This document shows, one piece after another, positions 43,137 through 50,010 of a DNA stretch of 50,010 nucleotides. Origin of the DNA: Pirellulales bacterium (GTDB lineage: Bacteria; Planctomycetota; Planctomycetia; Pirellulales; JACPPG01); NCBI GenBank assembly GCA_036490175.1, contig DASXEJ010000245.1, positions 1 through 50,010 of the forward strand, given 5' to 3'. The position numbers and the translations under genes are program-made. The notes below the pieces were generated by a model that had not been told where the DNA came from, searched no databases, and saw nothing but the letters and a program-made list of their open reading frames with translations. The number at the start of each line of letters is the position of its first letter. Position 1 is the first letter of the stretch.

Positions 43137-44909
43137 ATGCGTCAATACTCGAAAATCTCCATGCGTTTCGTTTCCAAGTCGTTGATCGCTGCGCTGGTAA
43201 TCGTTGGTGGCGCACGGTTCGCCGTCGCTGACGAGGCCAAGCCTGCGGACGGTGCGGAAGCAAAAATCAACTACGAGGAGCAGGTGCAGGCCATTTTTCG
43301 GCAGCACTGCTTCACCTGTCACGGTCCTGACACGGCCAAGAGCGACCTGCGGCTGGACAACTACGCCGCGATGATGCGCGGCGGCGCCAGCGGCGCCGTG
43401 TTGGAACCGGGCGATGCTGATAGTTCGCGTTTGTGGAAGCTTGTAGCGCACGAAGAAACGCCCGAGATGCCCCCCAAGCAGGACAAGCTGCCCGAGGCCA
43501 CATTGGCAACGCTCAAGCAGTGGATCACGCAGGGGGCGTTGGAGAAGTCGGGCTCGACCGCCAAGATTAAAGCCAAGCCCAAGATCGAAATGAAAGCCAC
43601 AGCCGGGGCAGGCAAGCCCGAGGGGCCGCCTCCCATGCCCGAGGGACTGTCGCGGCAACCGGTGGTCTACACGCCGCGGGCCGGCACGCTGACAGCGCTC
43701 GCAGCCAGTCCTTGGGCGCCGCTTTTGGCTGTGGCCGGTCAGAAGCAGATCGTGCTTTACAACTCGGACACCGCACAGCTGTTGGGAGTATTGCCGTTTG
43801 CCGAAGGGACGCCGCAAGTCCTCCGGTTCAGCCGCTCGGGAACGGTGCTATTGGCCGGCGGCGGACACGGCGGCCAGTCGGGACGCGTGGCTCTGTACGA
43901 TGTGCGGACCGGACAACGCATCACGGAAGTGGGCGAGGAACTCGATTGCGTGCTGGCAGCCGACATCAACGACGACCACACGCAAGTGGCCCTGGGCGGC
44001 CCCAGTCGCGTGGTCCGTATCTATGCCGTGGCCGACGGCGCGCTGGTGAGCGAAATCCGCAAGCACACGGACTGGATCACCGCGATCGAATACAGCCCCG
44101 ATGGGGTATTGCTGACCACGGCCGATCGCAATGGCGGCATGTTCGTGTGGGAAGCCGAGACGGCGCGCGAGTATCAGAACCTGAAAGGGCACACGCTGGG
44201 GATCACGGGCGTCAGTTGGCGGATCGATGGCAACGTGCTGGCCAGCGTCAGCGAAGACGGCACAATCAAGCTGTGGGAGATGGAGAACGGCACCCAAGTG
44301 AAGAACTGGGCCGCGCATCCGGGCGGCGGGACGGCGGTTCATTTTGCCATGGACGGACGTTTGGTCTCGTGCGGCCGGGATCGGGTGACCAAGATCTGGG
44401 ATCAAAACGGCGCCCAGCAGCGCGCCCTGGAGGCTTTCGGCGATATCGCGCTGCGAACCGCGTTCACGCACGATGGTGCCCGCGTGGTTGCCGGCGATTG
44501 GACCGGAGACATTCGCCTCTGGGCCGCCGCGGATGGCAACCTGGCAGGCCGTTTGGCCAGCAATCCGCCCACGCTAGCCATGGTGGCCACATCGGAAGCC
44601 GCGCGTGCAGCAGCCGCCAAAGCAGCCGTCGAACAGGCCAATGCCGAAGTGGCCGCCGCTCAGAAAGCCGCCGAGGACAAGAACGCCGCGGCTACCGCCG
44701 CTGGCGAAAAGCTGAAAGCGGCGCAGGCCGAGGTCGAGAAGCTGGCTGCCGAGAAAGCCGCGGCCGACAAGCAATTGGCCGATAAGGCTGCCGCCGCCAA
44801 GGGGGCCGCGGAAGCAGCGGCTGCGGCCGCGAGCGCCGCGCAAAAGGCCGCCGAAGAGAGCGCCGCCTTCGAGCAAACGCAGACAGCCCGAGCAAGCGCG
44901 GCGAAATAG
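43137..44909 (+). CDS. Cytochrome c - WD40 protein with Ala-rich coiled coil
   Basis: A 590-residue exported protein. Signal peptide to about residue 31. A planctomycete-type cytochrome c domain (CFTCHG, C58, C61, H62; likely Met ligand in EMPPKQDKLP) is followed by a Pro-rich linker and a WD40 propeller of about seven blades (for example HTDWITAIEYSPDGVLLTTADRNGGMFVWE and VLASVSEDGTIKLWE). The last 105 residues are an Ala/Lys/Glu-rich coiled coil. It probably senses or docks a partner through the propeller and passes electrons through the haem. Start: ATG at 43137, or 43161 with the same signal peptide. The cluster ends here. Confidence 0.88.
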   Translation: MRQYSKISMRFVSKSLIAALVIVGGARFAVADEAKPADGAEAKINYEEQVQAIFRQHCFTCHGPDTAKSDLRLDNYAAMMRGGASGAVLEPGDADSSRLWKLVAHEETPEMPPKQDKLPEATLATLKQWITQGALEKSGSTAKIKAKPKIEMKATAGAGKPEGPPPMPEGLSRQPVVYTPRAGTLTALAASPWAPLLAVAGQKQIVLYNSDTAQLLGVLPFAEGTPQVLRFSRSGTVLLAGGGHGGQSGRVALYDVRTGQRITEVGEELDCVLAADINDDHTQVALGGPSRVVRIYAVADGALVSEIRKHTDWITAIEYSPDGVLLTTADRNGGMFVWEAETAREYQNLKGHTLGITGVSWRIDGNVLASVSEDGTIKLWEMENGTQVKNWAAHPGGGTAVHFAMDGRLVSCGRDRVTKIWDQNGAQQRALEAFGDIALRTAFTHDGARVVAGDWTGDIRLWAAADGNLAGRLASNPPTLAMVATSEAARAAAAKAAVEQANAEVAAAQKAAEDKNAAATAAGEKLKAAQAEVEKLAAEKAAADKQLADKAAAAKGAAEAAAAAASAAQKAAEESAAFEQTQTARASAAK

Positions 44910-44925
44910 CGCTTGCTCGGGCTGT
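44883..44925 (+). terminator. Strong hairpin overlapping the end of the cytochrome-WD40 gene
   Basis: A perfect 17-base stem (44883-44899 with 44909-44925) closes a 9-base loop. The left arm encodes the last residues before the stop, which lies inside the loop/right arm. Only TTATTA follows, so the U-tract is short, but the stem is the longest perfect hairpin in the window. Confidence 0.8.
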
Positions 44926-45082
44926 TTATTACTGCGTCATCAGGAGTGCCGCGGGCACTTCTCAATCGCGCCACGCGGACCCAAAGCTGGTCGATTCGGC
45001 AGGGGCGTCGTCCATGATCCCCGCCTCAAGCCACAACACCTGGCTGGCAACGCGGACTTAACCGTGTTGCCAGCGCGCCGTT

Positions 45083-45298
45083 TTACTCGCGCGGGCGAAC
45101 CGCACCGGTAAGACCGGAATAGTCAGCGCGGTCTTCTGGGTGCCACAACGGCAAACCCATCGCAATGCGACGAGCCAGCACGTCGAGCTTCTCCGAAGAA
45201 CCAGCCGGTGCTTCGGTCGGCGAAAATTGCTCGGTCTCAACGGGAGCGAAATCCTCGTCGTGGCCAAACTCTACGATCGCTTCGAATACATTCCGCAT
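45083..45298 (-). CDS. 71-residue hypothetical protein
   Basis: A small acidic protein beginning MRNVFEAIVEFGHDEDFAPVE and ending in the block KLDVLARRIAMGLPLWHPEDRADYSG. The last segment, with GLPLWHPEDR, is a pattern I recall from many planctomycete small proteins. The start ATG at 45298 has GAGAG and AGG upstream and drops a less plausible extension. It is convergent with the cytochrome-WD40 gene. Function unknown. Confidence 0.65.
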   Translation of the reverse strand: MRNVFEAIVEFGHDEDFAPVETEQFSPTEAPAGSSEKLDVLARRIAMGLPLWHPEDRADYSGLTGAVRPRE

Positions 45299-45687
45299 CT
45301 CTCTCAACCTACCTTCCGACGAAAAAACTAACTGACGAATGGAAAATACCAATACCAATGAAACTTATCAGGGCGGCGAACAACGGATCCGACTCTCCCG
45401 CGATAATTGCAAGAGGCGAATCCAAAAGCGAGGGATACAGCACCCGAACATTTTGCGCGCTACCGAGTCCAGCTTTTCATCCTGCTGGCGGGCGACGCTG
45501 TGAGTCGAACGGCGAACTCCAAAAAACGGATGCAGGCGGGCAGATGGCTTAAGCACGTTATTATTCGTGGCCATTATGCGCGAGTCAAGCGCCGAGTCAA
45601 AAAATTAGATTAGGGGCTGGAAAAACAATGTATTTTACCCACGTAGATCAACAAAAATTGATGCCAGCGAGTGATATCTGCTGGCAA
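45299..45687. other. AT-richer intergenic region
   Basis: 389 bases, visibly lower in GC than the rest of the window, with no supported gene, no T-tract hairpin and no copy of the dispersed repeats. The shift in composition may mark an old insertion or a degraded gene. Confidence 0.45.
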
Positions 45688-45897
45688 TTACATCTGGGTA
45701 TTCTGTCCTGATCCATCATGTGGCACTTTGCAGTCGGTGTCGTGTGGTTTGCGATCGTATTCGGCGTCACAGACCGAGGGGCATGTCTCGACGATGCCGC
45801 ATTGATTGCAAACGATGTGTACCAGATCGGCACTGCTGATCTTCAAGTCATGCTGTTGGCAGAGGGAATAAAGCTCGCGCAGATGAACGCACGGCAT
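45688..45897 (-). CDS. Small Cys-rich (zinc-ribbon-like) protein
   Basis: A 69-residue protein: LRELYSLCQQHDLKISSADLVHIVCNQCGIVETCPSVCDAEYD. The CNQC...CPSVC cluster resembles a zinc-binding knuckle. The start ATG at 45897 has GAGG seven bases upstream. The plus-strand frame at 45718-45921 lacks such a site. I do not recognise the family. Confidence is moderate because the gene is short and isolated. Confidence 0.5.
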   Translation of the reverse strand: MPCVHLRELYSLCQQHDLKISSADLVHIVCNQCGIVETCPSVCDAEYDRKPHDTDCKVPHDGSGQNTQM

Positions 45898-46202
45898 GAT
45901 GAAGCCTCGCTAGCATGCTAAGGTTCACATCCGAAATGCTGCGGAACGCCCTCGCATGATACCGCAATGCTGCGATCGTGGCGAAGAAATTGTTGGCCGG
46001 CGCCAGGCGAGTGAACACTTTTTCAGTGCCGAGCGAACGTGCGGCACGACACAGTATGCTGTCGAGTCGGTAATGTTGCGGGCGCCCTTGGCATGGCGGC
46101 GGCGTACCGAGCACGCGCGTGGCTGAGGGCGCGTTCGCGTTGGTTCATGTCGCAGTTGCGTTCTGATTTGCGGGGCAAAAAAAACGTCGGAGGTCCATTG
46201 CC
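45898..46202. other. Intergenic region before yjbQ
   Basis: 305 bases. A minus-strand frame at 45848-46114 is open but has no ribosome site and overlaps the better-supported small Cys-rich gene. No repeats or hairpins with T-tracts. The yjbQ promoter should lie here. Confidence 0.4.
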
Positions 46203-46634
46203 GTGAAGTGGTTTCAGCGCACGATACGACTGGCCCCGCTGTCGCGCGGTTTTCACCTGGTCACACGGCAGGTTGTGACCGCGCTACCGGAAATCGCGCA
46301 GCTGCAAATCGGCTTGCTGCACGTCTTCATCCAGCACACTTCGGCATCGCTATCGATCAATGAGAATGCCGACCCGGACGTGCCGCGCGATTTGGAGCGC
46401 GTCTTCGATACGCTCGCGCCGGAGGATTTTCCCTACGACCATACCGCCGAAGGGCCCGACGACATGCCGGCGCACGTCAAAGCGGCACTGCTGGGTAGCT
46501 CGGTCAGTGTGCCCGTGAACAGTGGCAGATTGTGTTTGGGGACCTGGCAGGGAATCTACCTGTGCGAGCATCGCGATCAGGCCATGGCGCGGAACCTGGT
46601 GCTGACGTTGTACGGCACCAGCGAGATGGAATGA
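46203..46634 (+). CDS. yjbQ: YjbQ family protein (UPF0047)
   Basis: A 143-residue protein with the YjbQ signature HVFIQHTSASLSINENADPDVPRDL and the end GTWQGIYLCEHRDQ...LVLTLYG, giving the complete length of the family. It begins at GTG with GGAGG eleven bases upstream. The Escherichia coli homologue has weak thiamine-phosphate synthase activity, and the real role is debated. It is convergent with holB, 14 bases apart. Confidence 0.92.
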   Translation: MKWFQRTIRLAPLSRGFHLVTRQVVTALPEIAQLQIGLLHVFIQHTSASLSINENADPDVPRDLERVFDTLAPEDFPYDHTAEGPDDMPAHVKAALLGSSVSVPVNSGRLCLGTWQGIYLCEHRDQAMARNLVLTLYGTSEME

Positions 46635-46648
46635 AAACCGTCGCCCGC

Positions 46649-47716
46649 TCAGCCCCGGGTTGCCGGCGCGGCATGCAGCAGCTGGGCCACATCGTCCAAC
46701 CAGCATTCCAACAAGGCCGATTGGTTGGCATTGCGATCGATATGCGTGAGAGCCTCCAGGCAACGATCGACGAGTGCCGCGACGTCCACCTGCTCAAATC
46801 GCCCGCTCGAGGTGGCGCGTGATAACGCGTCGGCAAGTTGCCGATCGACAGGTTCGGCGCCGGCCTGAACGCGCAGCAGGTCGCGATACGTTTCCAGGGC
46901 GAACCCGATCACCAACCGCATCCGCGCGCGGCGTGCCGAGGCTTCCTTGCCGGCCTCGTCGATGAATGCCGATAGCGTTTTGGCGAAGCTGACGTTATCG
47001 AAGTTGGTATCCAGCAGGTGAACTAGCAGCGTGTCGCGAAACTTCCACAGCGCGGGATCGGCCAGCGACTGCGCTTGCTCGAGGCTGCCGCCGCTACGCA
47101 TGCCCAGGTCTTCTGCCTGCGCTCGATCGGTGACGATTCCCCGCGCCAGCAACAGATCAGCCACTACGGCAGCCGATAGCGGCCGGAACCGCAGCAGTTG
47201 CGCACGCGACCGGATCGTGGGCAACTGACGATCGGCGCTCGTGCCGATCAGGATCAAAACTGATTGCGGAGGTGGCTCTTCCAGCGTCTTCAACAGACTG
47301 TTGGCCCCCTCCTCGTTGAGATGATCGGCGTCGTCGATGATGGCCACGCGCCGTCCGCCCATGAACGGCTTCAAAGAAATATCGTGACAAAGGCCTTCTT
47401 GCATCCGCTTTTCTTTGGAGCCGATGAAGGCCTCGACCGGGATGAAGCTCTTGTCGGCCGGCCGCGATACGCGCAACAGATCAGGATGCGTGCCGGCCAA
47501 GACCTGCTGGCAGCCGGCACAGGTGCCGCACGGATCGAGCGCCGCGGCCGGATGCGTCTGACAGAGAAAGGCTTGCGCCAATCGTATGGCGAACGAGCGT
47601 TTGCCTATTCCAGCGGGCCCGACGAATAAAAACGTACTGGCCAACCGCCCCTGGGCCAGCATGGCGCGGAACTTCTCCACGACCTCGTCATGCCCTTCGA
47701 TTCCTTGCCACGCCAT
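46649..47716 (-). CDS. holB: DNA polymerase III subunit delta' (HolB)
   Basis: A 355-residue AAA+ clamp-loader protein. Walker A GPAGIGKRS (33-41), zinc cluster Cys52, Cys63, Cys66 and Cys69 (CGTCAGC), Walker B VAIIDDADHLNEEGANSLLKTLEEPP, and the sensor/Arg-finger region TIRSRAQ. The middle and C-terminal domains are helical as expected. HolB works with DnaX and HolA to load the sliding clamp. Its Walker A is intact, unlike in E. coli delta'. Start: ATG at 47716. Convergent with yjbQ. Confidence 0.92.
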   Translation of the reverse strand: MAWQGIEGHDEVVEKFRAMLAQGRLASTFLFVGPAGIGKRSFAIRLAQAFLCQTHPAAALDPCGTCAGCQQVLAGTHPDLLRVSRPADKSFIPVEAFIGSKEKRMQEGLCHDISLKPFMGGRRVAIIDDADHLNEEGANSLLKTLEEPPPQSVLILIGTSADRQLPTIRSRAQLLRFRPLSAAVVADLLLARGIVTDRAQAEDLGMRSGGSLEQAQSLADPALWKFRDTLLVHLLDTNFDNVSFAKTLSAFIDEAGKEASARRARMRLVIGFALETYRDLLRVQAGAEPVDRQLADALSRATSSGRFEQVDVAALVDRCLEALTHIDRNANQSALLECWLDDVAQLLHAAPATRG

Positions 47717-47743
47717 TTCCGGTGTCCGTCCGTTCGGAAGAGA

Positions 47744-47900
47744 TTCACCACGGAGACGCGGAGGCACGGAAAAGAATGCAAACGGCAGAATGATGAATGA
47801 TGAATTCTAATCGGCCCGGTCAACCTCGTCACGATTTATCATTTTGCATTCATCATTCATCACTTCTCTTTCCTCTGTGCCTCCGCGTCTCCGTGGTGAA
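47744..47900. repeat. Two-layer inverted repeat between holB and the MBL-fold gene
   Basis: Outer arms of 24 bases match perfectly in inverted orientation (47744-47767 and 47877-47900; core CCACGGAGACGCGGAGGCAC). Inner arms of 15 bases (TGATGAATGATGAAT at 47791-47805 and its reverse complement at 47848-47862) are also perfect. The centre is about 40 bases. It is a distinct sequence family from the CACGAAT repeats but has the same location: 14 bases beyond the stop of the MBL-fold gene. Confidence 0.88.
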
Positions 47901-47913
47901 CTGTTTTGCTCAA

Positions 47914-48933
47914 TCACGCCACGCGGTAACGTAACGCCGGGCTGTCTTGGGTTTGTACTTCGTCGAGATTGGTCACGCGCAACCGGCCGTGCTGATAGAG
48001 GTATTCTACGTGCGCGCCGACTTCTTCCAGCGCCAACAGCGTGTTGAAGCCGATCGCGCGCGGATACATGATTTGGGTTACGTCGCTAATGGTGGCTGGC
48101 TGGGGCGCGTCGGCGATGGCTGTGGTGACGCGATCTAGCTTGCGTTCGTGGCTGACGCGGATCTCGTCGATACGGGTGTAGACATCGCGAATCGGCGTTT
48201 CATGGCCACCGAGCGCGATTTCAAAGCCTGGTAGGCGGCGCACTTTTTCCAGGGCTTCGAGATAGTGTCCCAACCCCGTGTAGGCCGTGATGCTTTCCGG
48301 GGCCTGATGCGGCGTAATGTGATTAAGGATGTGATCGGCGCTAATCAACACGTCGCCGATGGCGATGCAGACCTGGCCCGGGCAATGCCCGGGAGTATGG
48401 ATGAAGCGCAGGCCGTCGAATTCCATGCCGTCGGCCAGAGTCATGTCGACCCGCACGCTGCGCACGTGTTTCTTGGAAAAGCCGTACATCTCCATCAGCA
48501 TCGGTTCGAGATCGGCCGCCACGCCGGCCCGCTGCAGATACGTTTTGAGTGCTCGGGTGGCGACGATGACTCGTTCTTCGTAGGCAGTTAGCACCCAGCG
48601 ATCCAGTGCGTGAATGCCGACCTCGGCGCCGGTCAACTCCAGCAGGTGAGAAAGTCCGCCGAAATGATCGATATGGCCGTGCGTCAGCAGGATGCGGCGG
48701 ATGTCTTTCACACCGACTGGCTCGTGAAATTCGGTCCGTACCGTTTCCAACCCGGCCAGCACATGGCTATTGCAGTTGCCGTAACCGCTGCCAGTATCGA
48801 TGAGCGTCAGCGGCCCGGCATCGAAGACCAGGTAGACGTAGGCAATAAAGTTGGGAAAGGCTTCGCAGGGAATGCGATAGATGCGGGTGCCCGAACTGGA
48901 GACAAACCGCTCGATAGCCGGAAGTTCGCTCAT
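47914..48933 (-). CDS. Metallo-beta-lactamase-fold hydrolase
   Basis: A 339-residue soluble protein. The metal motif THGHIDHFGG (His85, His87, Asp89, His90) is followed by HTPGHCPGQVCIAIGDVLISADHIL and, later, GLGHYLEALEKV and GGHETP, the usual further ligands. A C-terminal helical winged part of about 80 residues follows, as in LACTB2-like or glyoxalase-II-like proteins. Substrate unknown; candidates are thioesters or RNA. Start: ATG at 48933, which begins directly before the first strand. Confidence 0.85.
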   Translation of the reverse strand: MSELPAIERFVSSSGTRIYRIPCEAFPNFIAYVYLVFDAGPLTLIDTGSGYGNCNSHVLAGLETVRTEFHEPVGVKDIRRILLTHGHIDHFGGLSHLLELTGAEVGIHALDRWVLTAYEERVIVATRALKTYLQRAGVAADLEPMLMEMYGFSKKHVRSVRVDMTLADGMEFDGLRFIHTPGHCPGQVCIAIGDVLISADHILNHITPHQAPESITAYTGLGHYLEALEKVRRLPGFEIALGGHETPIRDVYTRIDEIRVSHERKLDRVTTAIADAPQPATISDVTQIMYPRAIGFNTLLALEEVGAHVEYLYQHGRLRVTNLDEVQTQDSPALRYRVA

Positions 48934-49095
48934 GCACTCCACACGCCGTTTGAACCCGAACAGCCACGCGGCGGGCAAGAGGGGCCTAACGCCGGCGGAC
49001 TGGCGTGCTTTCTACCACCTGACCCGCCGCTGGGCAACGGCCCGGAGACTGCGGCTAGTTTTACGGGCCGCAAGACGCGGCAAACGGAAGAGACT

Positions 49096-49213
49096 AACCG
49101 CGAATCACACGAATTACACGAATGGGAAAAGACTGGAAAAGAATCGATCCATGCAAATCTTCAATGTACGGCTCGTATTTCTTCGTTCGTGCAATTCGTG
49201 TGATGCGTGGTTT
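49096..49213. repeat. Dispersed inverted repeat, CACGAAT family, copy D
   Basis: Left arm CGCGAATCACACGAATTACA and right arm TGCAATTCGTGTGATGCGTG, about 70 bases apart. It lies 86 bases beyond the stop of the second DUF1501 gene. Confidence 0.8.
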
Positions 49214-49298
49214 ATTTCTGCTTGCACGCCACCGCTGCGCGAGGCTTTGCCGCGGTAATCGGACCGAAATCGCCGGGCCGCGATGATCGGCGACCTGA

Positions 49299-50010
49299 CT
49301 ACCCAAACAATTGTGCCACTGGCTCGCCGCCGTCGACGAATTTGATGGGGCGGCCGATTGAGCTCATGTTCTCGGTCGCCGGATTGATGCCCAGGCTTTT
49401 GCAGAACGTCTGGAACAAGTCCTGCACCGAGACGGGGTGATCGGTCACAGCTGCGCCTCCGGCGTCGGTGTGACCGATCACTTGCCCGCCGCGGATGCCA
49501 CCCCCAGCCAAAGCGACATTGAACGCTCGCGGAAAATGGTCTCGCCCTCCCCTGGGATTGATCTTGGGGGTGCGGCCGAATTCACCCATCCAGATCACCA
49601 GGGTCTTGTCGAGCATGCCGCGCTGTTTGAGATCGGCGATGAGCGCGGCGACGGGCTGGTCGATCTGACCGCACAGGTTGCCGGTGCGCTCGAAGACATT
49701 ATCGTGCGTGTCCCAATTTCCGTGACTCACCTCGACAAAGGTCACGCCCCCGGCGACCAGACGGCGCGCCAATAGGCAGGCCGATCCAAAATCGGTACGA
49801 CCATAGCGATCGCGCTCGGCGTCAGGCTCCTGATCGAGTTGAAAGGCCGCCATGCGGTCGCTAGTGACCATGCGGGCTGCCTTGGCGTACAACTTTTGAT
49901 GGTCGGCAACTTCTTGTTCGGCGCCACTTGTCGCGTAGCTCGACTCTAGTTTCGCGAGCAGGCCCAGTCGGCGTTGGAAGCGGGGCGCCGCGGTGGTTAG
50001 CTTGGTATTG
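49299..50010 (-). CDS. Second DUF1501 protein (5' part beyond the window)
   Basis: The last 237 codons of a DUF1501 protein: FGSACLLARRLVAGGVTFVEVSHGNWDTHDNVFE, GEFGRTPKINPRGGRDHFPRAFNVALAGGGIRGGQ and HPVSVQDLFQTFCKSLGI. It aligns well with the DUF1501 gene at 36.7 kb over the same blocks, so it is a paralogue. The reading frame is open up to the right edge, so the signal sequence and start lie beyond. The partner DUF1549/1553 gene would be expected upstream, outside the window. Confidence 0.88.
   Translation of the reverse strand, partial: NTKLTTAAPRFQRRLGLLAKLESSYATSGAEQEVADHQKLYAKAARMVTSDRMAAFQLDQEPDAERDRYGRTDFGSACLLARRLVAGGVTFVEVSHGNWDTHDNVFERTGNLCGQIDQPVAALIADLKQRGMLDKTLVIWMGEFGRTPKINPRGGRDHFPRAFNVALAGGGIRGGQVIGHTDAGGAAVTDHPVSVQDLFQTFCKSLGINPATENMSSIGRPIKFVDGGEPVAQLFG

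Noticed and set aside
45718..45921. Plus-strand 67-residue hydrophobic frame
   Set aside because: Antisense to the small Cys-rich gene, which has GAGG at good spacing; this one has none.
45848..46114. Minus-strand 88-residue frame upstream of yjbQ
   Set aside because: No ribosome site and it overlaps the better-supported small Cys-rich gene.
1..50010. tRNA, rRNA, insertion sequence or phage genes
   Set aside because: I looked for T-loop motifs, rRNA-like conserved blocks, transposases and integrases and saw none; short inverted repeats present lack transposase genes.

Overview
The window is a stretch of ordinary-looking chromosome from a planctomycete, most likely a Pirellulales-type member of the Planctomycetota. 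The assignment rests on gene content: DUF1501, DUF1549/DUF1553, DUF1598 and DUF1207 proteins, a PEP-CTERM protein with NxxGxxAF repeats, a cytochrome c/WD40 fusion, a DUF6807 (PmoA-type) protein, many very small proteins and high GC. I see no rRNA, tRNA, CRISPR array, integrase, transposase or recognisable defence island. This is a reading by eye; no database search was run.

Layout. 1-5.4 kb: the end of an unknown gene, a DUF7832-like protein, two TPM-domain membrane proteins, a YgfZ-like folate-binding protein and a LarA-like protein (the last four on the minus strand). 5.7-12.4 kb: a large lipoprotein joining a TlpA thioredoxin to a propeller-like region, a PEP-CTERM protein, a small membrane protein, a divergent phosphoglycerate kinase paralogue and a lone Hpt protein. 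12.8-16.7 kb: a secreted protein built of Cys-Cys repeats, then DUF1598 and DUF1207 proteins. 16.9-21.1 kb: a glcD-glcE-glcF glycolate oxidase operon. 21.4-28 kb (minus): a Ser/Thr kinase and a CUT2-type sugar ABC transporter operon. That operon has two related membrane proteins inserted in it, and its binding-protein gene carries a frameshift. 28.1-30.6 kb (minus): a MoeB/ThiF-type E1 enzyme, a creatininase-family protein and a STAS protein. 30.9-36.3 kb: small and secreted hypotheticals, a sugar epimerase, a DUF6807 protein and csrA. 36.7-44.9 kb: a four-gene cluster DUF1501 - PPC protein - DUF1549/1553 - cytochrome c/WD40, ended by a strong hairpin. 45-50 kb: two small hypotheticals, YjbQ, DNA polymerase III delta', a metallo-beta-lactamase-fold protein and the start of a second DUF1501 gene running off the right edge.

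How the genes work together. The clearest metabolic unit is glycolate oxidation (GlcDEF). The sugar ABC operon supplies uptake, but the binding protein needs resequencing. The 36.7-44.9 kb cluster has the usual planctomycete partners of a secreted, haem-binding system whose biochemistry is unknown, and it is the best candidate here for an undescribed system.

The most interesting non-coding signal is a set of palindromic elements in at least two sequence families. Every copy lies just 3' of a gene end. They look like dispersed repeats that may act as 3'-end or terminator elements.
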